Below, in pieces: positions 61,040 through 64,000 of a stretch of 64,000 nucleotides of DNA (positions within the stretch are counted from its first letter, which is position 1; the number at the start of each line of letters is the position of its first letter). Below the pieces are notes generated by a model. It worked only from the letters and a program-made list of their open reading frames with translations, made no database searches and had not been told where the DNA came from. Origin of the DNA: Tethya wilhelma (Eukaryota > Porifera > Demospongiae > Tethyida > Tethyidae); contig CAXIPT010000009.1 in NCBI GenBank assembly GCA_964030475.1, positions 4,640,433 through 4,704,432 of the forward strand. The letters run 5' to 3'. A program made the translations under genes and the position numbers.

Positions 61040-61632
61040 ATGGCTAAGAGAGTAATAACAGATTCTGCTAGCAGTTCCAGTTCTAGCTCTCTTTTAGAAA
61101 CAGTTAGCAAGAAGAGAAAATTGACAATAGCTACGGTGGACAAATGGGTACTGGAGTATGATAAGACACTCAGCACCGCTGTGTGGCTAGATTATGAGAA
61201 ATCAGACCGCAGCCATGTGTCTAAACTTGTAACGTGTGCAAAAGGTTTCAAGACGAAATCAAGGGGACAAGAAACTTCAACCGTGCCTATGTTGATGGAT
61301 CAGTGAATCTAAGGACATCCAGCTTCAAAGATCACGCCTCCAGTGACATGCATGAAAGGGCTATGACTCTGCGTAAGAAGGTGCAATCATCTTCAGTATG
61401 TAAATACTCTCCACTGGCTAGATCTTTCGCTAAGATAAACACAGAAACCAACAGAAGAATGAAATGGAAATTTGACACAGCATATGTGATAGCAAAAGAA
61501 GGTATGGCTTTTGCTAGGATGAGTTCACTCTGTCAGCTTCAAGACAGGCATGGTAGTGACCTAGGCTTCTCATATAGAAATGATCATGCCTGTTCAGAGT
61601 TTGTTGGGTACATAGCCCAAGGCCCACTCTGA
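61040..61632 (+). pseudogene. hAT transposase N-terminal fragment (TTF/ZNF862-like)
   Basis: Two frames join around 61235: ATVDKWVLEYDKTLSTAVWL...HVSKLV, then CKRFQDEIKGTRNFNRAYVD, NLRTSSFKDHASSDMHERAM, and AKINTETNRRMKWKFDTAYV, AKEGMAFARMSSLCQLQDRH. The C...FKDHxxSxMHxRAM zinc-finger layout is that of TTF-type fingers of ZNF862/KIAA1586-like hAT derivatives. One frameshift; the catalytic domain and C-terminal dimerisation region are missing after 61632. Confidence 0.75.
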
Positions 61633-61984
61633 GGGGCTTATACACTTTAAACCTAGGTGAACTAGAATCCTATAGTTTGCTTTATTTGCAATATGCAGTC
61701 ATATGCATCTTGTCAGCGCTACAAGTGCTTCAATGCTCAAATCTACTCTTGCTTCTTGTCAGATGACTTAGTAGTGCACTGATCTAAAGTGATCACGTGT
61801 GGTTGAGATGCAAATTAAATTCATTACATCTAAATTCACTTTTACGTGAAATTCAGTTTACAGTGAGATGACCCAGTTCTTAACTAAGCTGAGTTTTGTA
61901 TCAGTATCAAAAGAAAGAGATAAACTATCTATGAGTCAGGTCTGCTTGAACTGTGTGGGTGTGGGTGTGTGTGTGGGTATGTGT

Positions 61985-63520
61985 GTGGGTTCCAATGGTG
62001 GTGCAATGCTTAGTCCATATTCATGGTTGGATGTTCAAGGCCCACCATGAGTAATTTAAGGTGTAGCCATTTTTCACGCCTGTCTTTAGTGGTTGTGTGT
62101 GTCCATCTCCACCAGTCGACTCAGCTGTGAATGAGTACCTGAAATTTTCTAGGGACCAAACTGGCCTCAATCTGACAGTTCTCACATATCAGCAGTGTGG
62201 CCCAGGTGGGGTCCCCCTGACGTCCACACTACCTGCTGAGAGAACTGTTAGTCCCCCTGCAAGCTCCTAGCCCAGTTCCAGGGGAATGCCATAGCCCGGC
62301 TTCTCGTGCCTTCTCAATGCACAGGCAAGCTGGCCCTTGGGTCAGCCAAAATGGTTGTATTTGTGGTTTGGTGTGTGTACATGATTCCAAACATGATTTG
62401 TGGACAACATAACTTGCTACACAAAACTTTCATTAGCCTCATCTGTAAATTTCTGTAATTTGCCACTTAGACAACCATATCAGTAATCTCCACCACAAAC
62501 AAACAATCATGCATTAGCACAACACCATGCAGTCTTCTTCCCATGCATGCATAATTGTACAATCTTGTTAATTAAGGACTAGCCATGTAATTCACGGGTA
62601 TTTCAATCCAAATATGCAAAGGAAAATTTAGCGAAAAACTGAACATCACATAGCAATGCATTCTGCTGGCTCAGAGCAACAGCTTGCTTTACATGTGCAC
62701 TTTATGAATACCATTACAAACAAATTGAAGCAGTAAACATAGCTGAAAATGCTTGCCTTTGCTAATTCTTTTCGTCTTTGCTTGAGCATCTACTGGAACT
62801 GAGATACAATGTAAACAGTGAACTAACCTTCTTTGAACCCTCCTCTTTGAAAGAGTGAAGTTTTCCAAAAGAAACATGATAATTTTTTTACTACTACCTG
62901 GATAGAAGCTTTCAGTATGCTATACTCTTTATTTTTTGAGATGGTAGTTTGAGGGAGTGAATAGCATGTATAATTAGTTATTCATGATACAGAGTAGTAA
63001 AATTTGATACAAAGCAGCAATATTTGTGTAAAAAGAGCCTATTTTGGTCATCAACAAAATGTATACATAATGAGCAACTTAAATATTCATGACCTATTGA
63101 TCATTAAGTTAAAAACCTCTCAGGATTTACTGGCATGTAACATAATAGTACATTATGGTAGTTCATGCAAACATATTTGCATCTCATTTTTTTCTTTTGG
63201 TTGGACCAAGGCAAATTATTCTGAACCGGTTGCTTATTGAACTGGCAAGCATGCACATCACAGTTTTTGCTGGTCTGGTAGCTATGTGAGTACAGCAGGA
63301 CGGCTTGTCTGTCAAGACCACGATGGCGTCTTTAAAGTTCAGTCAGCTCTCTTCAAGCTTCTCACTCATACCAGTGTTGCTGAGAGGGTTCTTTTCTGTC
63401 ATTCATGGTGTTTCCACTTCTGGTGGTGTCAAGAATAGTTTTAATATCATAAAATTAATATAAGCTTATTTGTATTGAATACCATGGTTTTCGTTTGACT
63501 TATATTTCTGTGCAAAGTGC
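61985..63520 (+). repeat. Inverted duplication, arm B (with a 381-bp insertion)
   Basis: Opposite orientation copy of 51265-52440. It differs by an insertion at 62215-62595 and substitutions. Confidence 0.85.
62215..62595. mobile_element. 381-bp insertion in arm B
   Basis: Arm A reads GGGGTCCGGGTATTTCAA without a gap; arm B has 381 bp between GGGGTCC and GGGTATTTC. No inverted ends and no clear target duplication, so it could be an insertion in B or a deletion in A. Confidence 0.6.
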
Positions 63521-64000
63521 TGCGGACACACATACACAGGGATTGCCAAACCAACAAGCCTATAACCAAATATTTATTCTATCAAGGCCACACAAGAAGA
63601 TGAAAAAGTTCTTAATCAGATACCTACTCACGAACAATTACCTAACCAAACCCACATTTTCTAACGATCCACTCAATAGTAAACAAATCAACTTCTAGCC
63701 CTAAGCAAACACCACTGCCATATACTGAACCATGCAATCACTCGTAAGAGATCAGTGCATGTATGCATGTAAACCCATAAAACTAAGAAAGAGATACTGT
63801 GATTCAAATGAACCTCAACCAGTCCAATTTAAACTGAAAACCAAATTAAATTCCGAAAGTTAACCGTCCAGAATGACTAAATATACCAAAACTATCTACA
63901 TCTCTCTCACTATATACAGCCATTATAACTGTTACACCTAGCCAAGCCATTCACCAATCTGATTCCACAGCTAGCTGAAATCCATACACAGAGATGCTAT
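63521..64000. other. No gene recognised
   Basis: Unique AT-rich sequence to the edge of the window. Confidence 0.5.

Noticed and set aside
61868..62050. Short frame with Gly/Val/Cys run
   Set aside because: Caused by a GTGTGGGT simple repeat beside the inverted-duplication arm.

Overview
The window looks like nuclear DNA of a basal metazoan, most likely a demosponge. It is AT-rich, its genes are broken by short GT-AG introns, it carries divergent receptor tyrosine kinases of the type expanded in sponges, and it is dense with decayed DNA transposons and MITEs. No bacterial gene layout, rRNA, tRNA or CRISPR array was seen. The species assignment is inference. Single N characters at 20718, 25291, 56815 and 59185 mark assembly joins.

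Region by region. 1-6211: a minus-strand cathepsin L-like cysteine protease (five exons visible, 3' end outside the window), with a decayed Crypton-type recombinase fragment at 814-1293 near its 3' side. 6212-6660: a compact, CpG-rich divergent promoter region. 6661-15465: a complete plus-strand receptor tyrosine kinase (RTK1). A 1.5-kb segment holding its ectodomain exon and transmembrane exon is tandemly duplicated, and all cassette exons are phase 1, so alternative receptor isoforms are possible. 15.5-20.7 kb: repeats, including a three-level nest of transposons that split a HIRAN-like ORF. 20.7-25.3 kb: a second, incomplete RTK (RTK2, minus strand) with the same kinase intron positions. 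It lies on a contig whose flanking contigs overlap each other exactly by 651 bp, so its placement is doubtful.

25.3-38.8 kb: a 1.1-kb foldback-bearing repeat family in several copies, a gypsy pol remnant, a coiled-coil ORF remnant, MITEs, and a decayed Crypton-like tyrosine recombinase (32.97-34.23 kb) with a recognisable TATA box. 38.8-42.1 kb: an array of tandem phase-1 exons encoding Ser/Asp/Glu/Arg-rich repeats, followed by a C2H2-finger plus tyrosine-recombinase frame that has lost its C-terminal catalytic part. A Tc1/IS630-type DDE fragment follows.

42.6-50 kb: a minus-strand SHOCT-tailed hypothetical gene, partly duplicated. One copy holds a 2.24-kb Kolobok-like element (TTAA target duplication, THAP remnant) and the other keeps the empty site. 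A BEL/Pao pol remnant follows. 50-64 kb: inverted repeat arrays flanking a 1.54-kb TIR element with a 9-bp target duplication, a palindrome-bearing MITE, an ORF downstream of a hammerhead-ribozyme motif (Penelope-like context), a piggyBac-like MITE, a hAT N-terminal fragment, and a 1.2-kb inverted duplication.

Functionally the live genes appear to be the protease and the two receptors. Most of the rest is fossil or non-autonomous mobile DNA.
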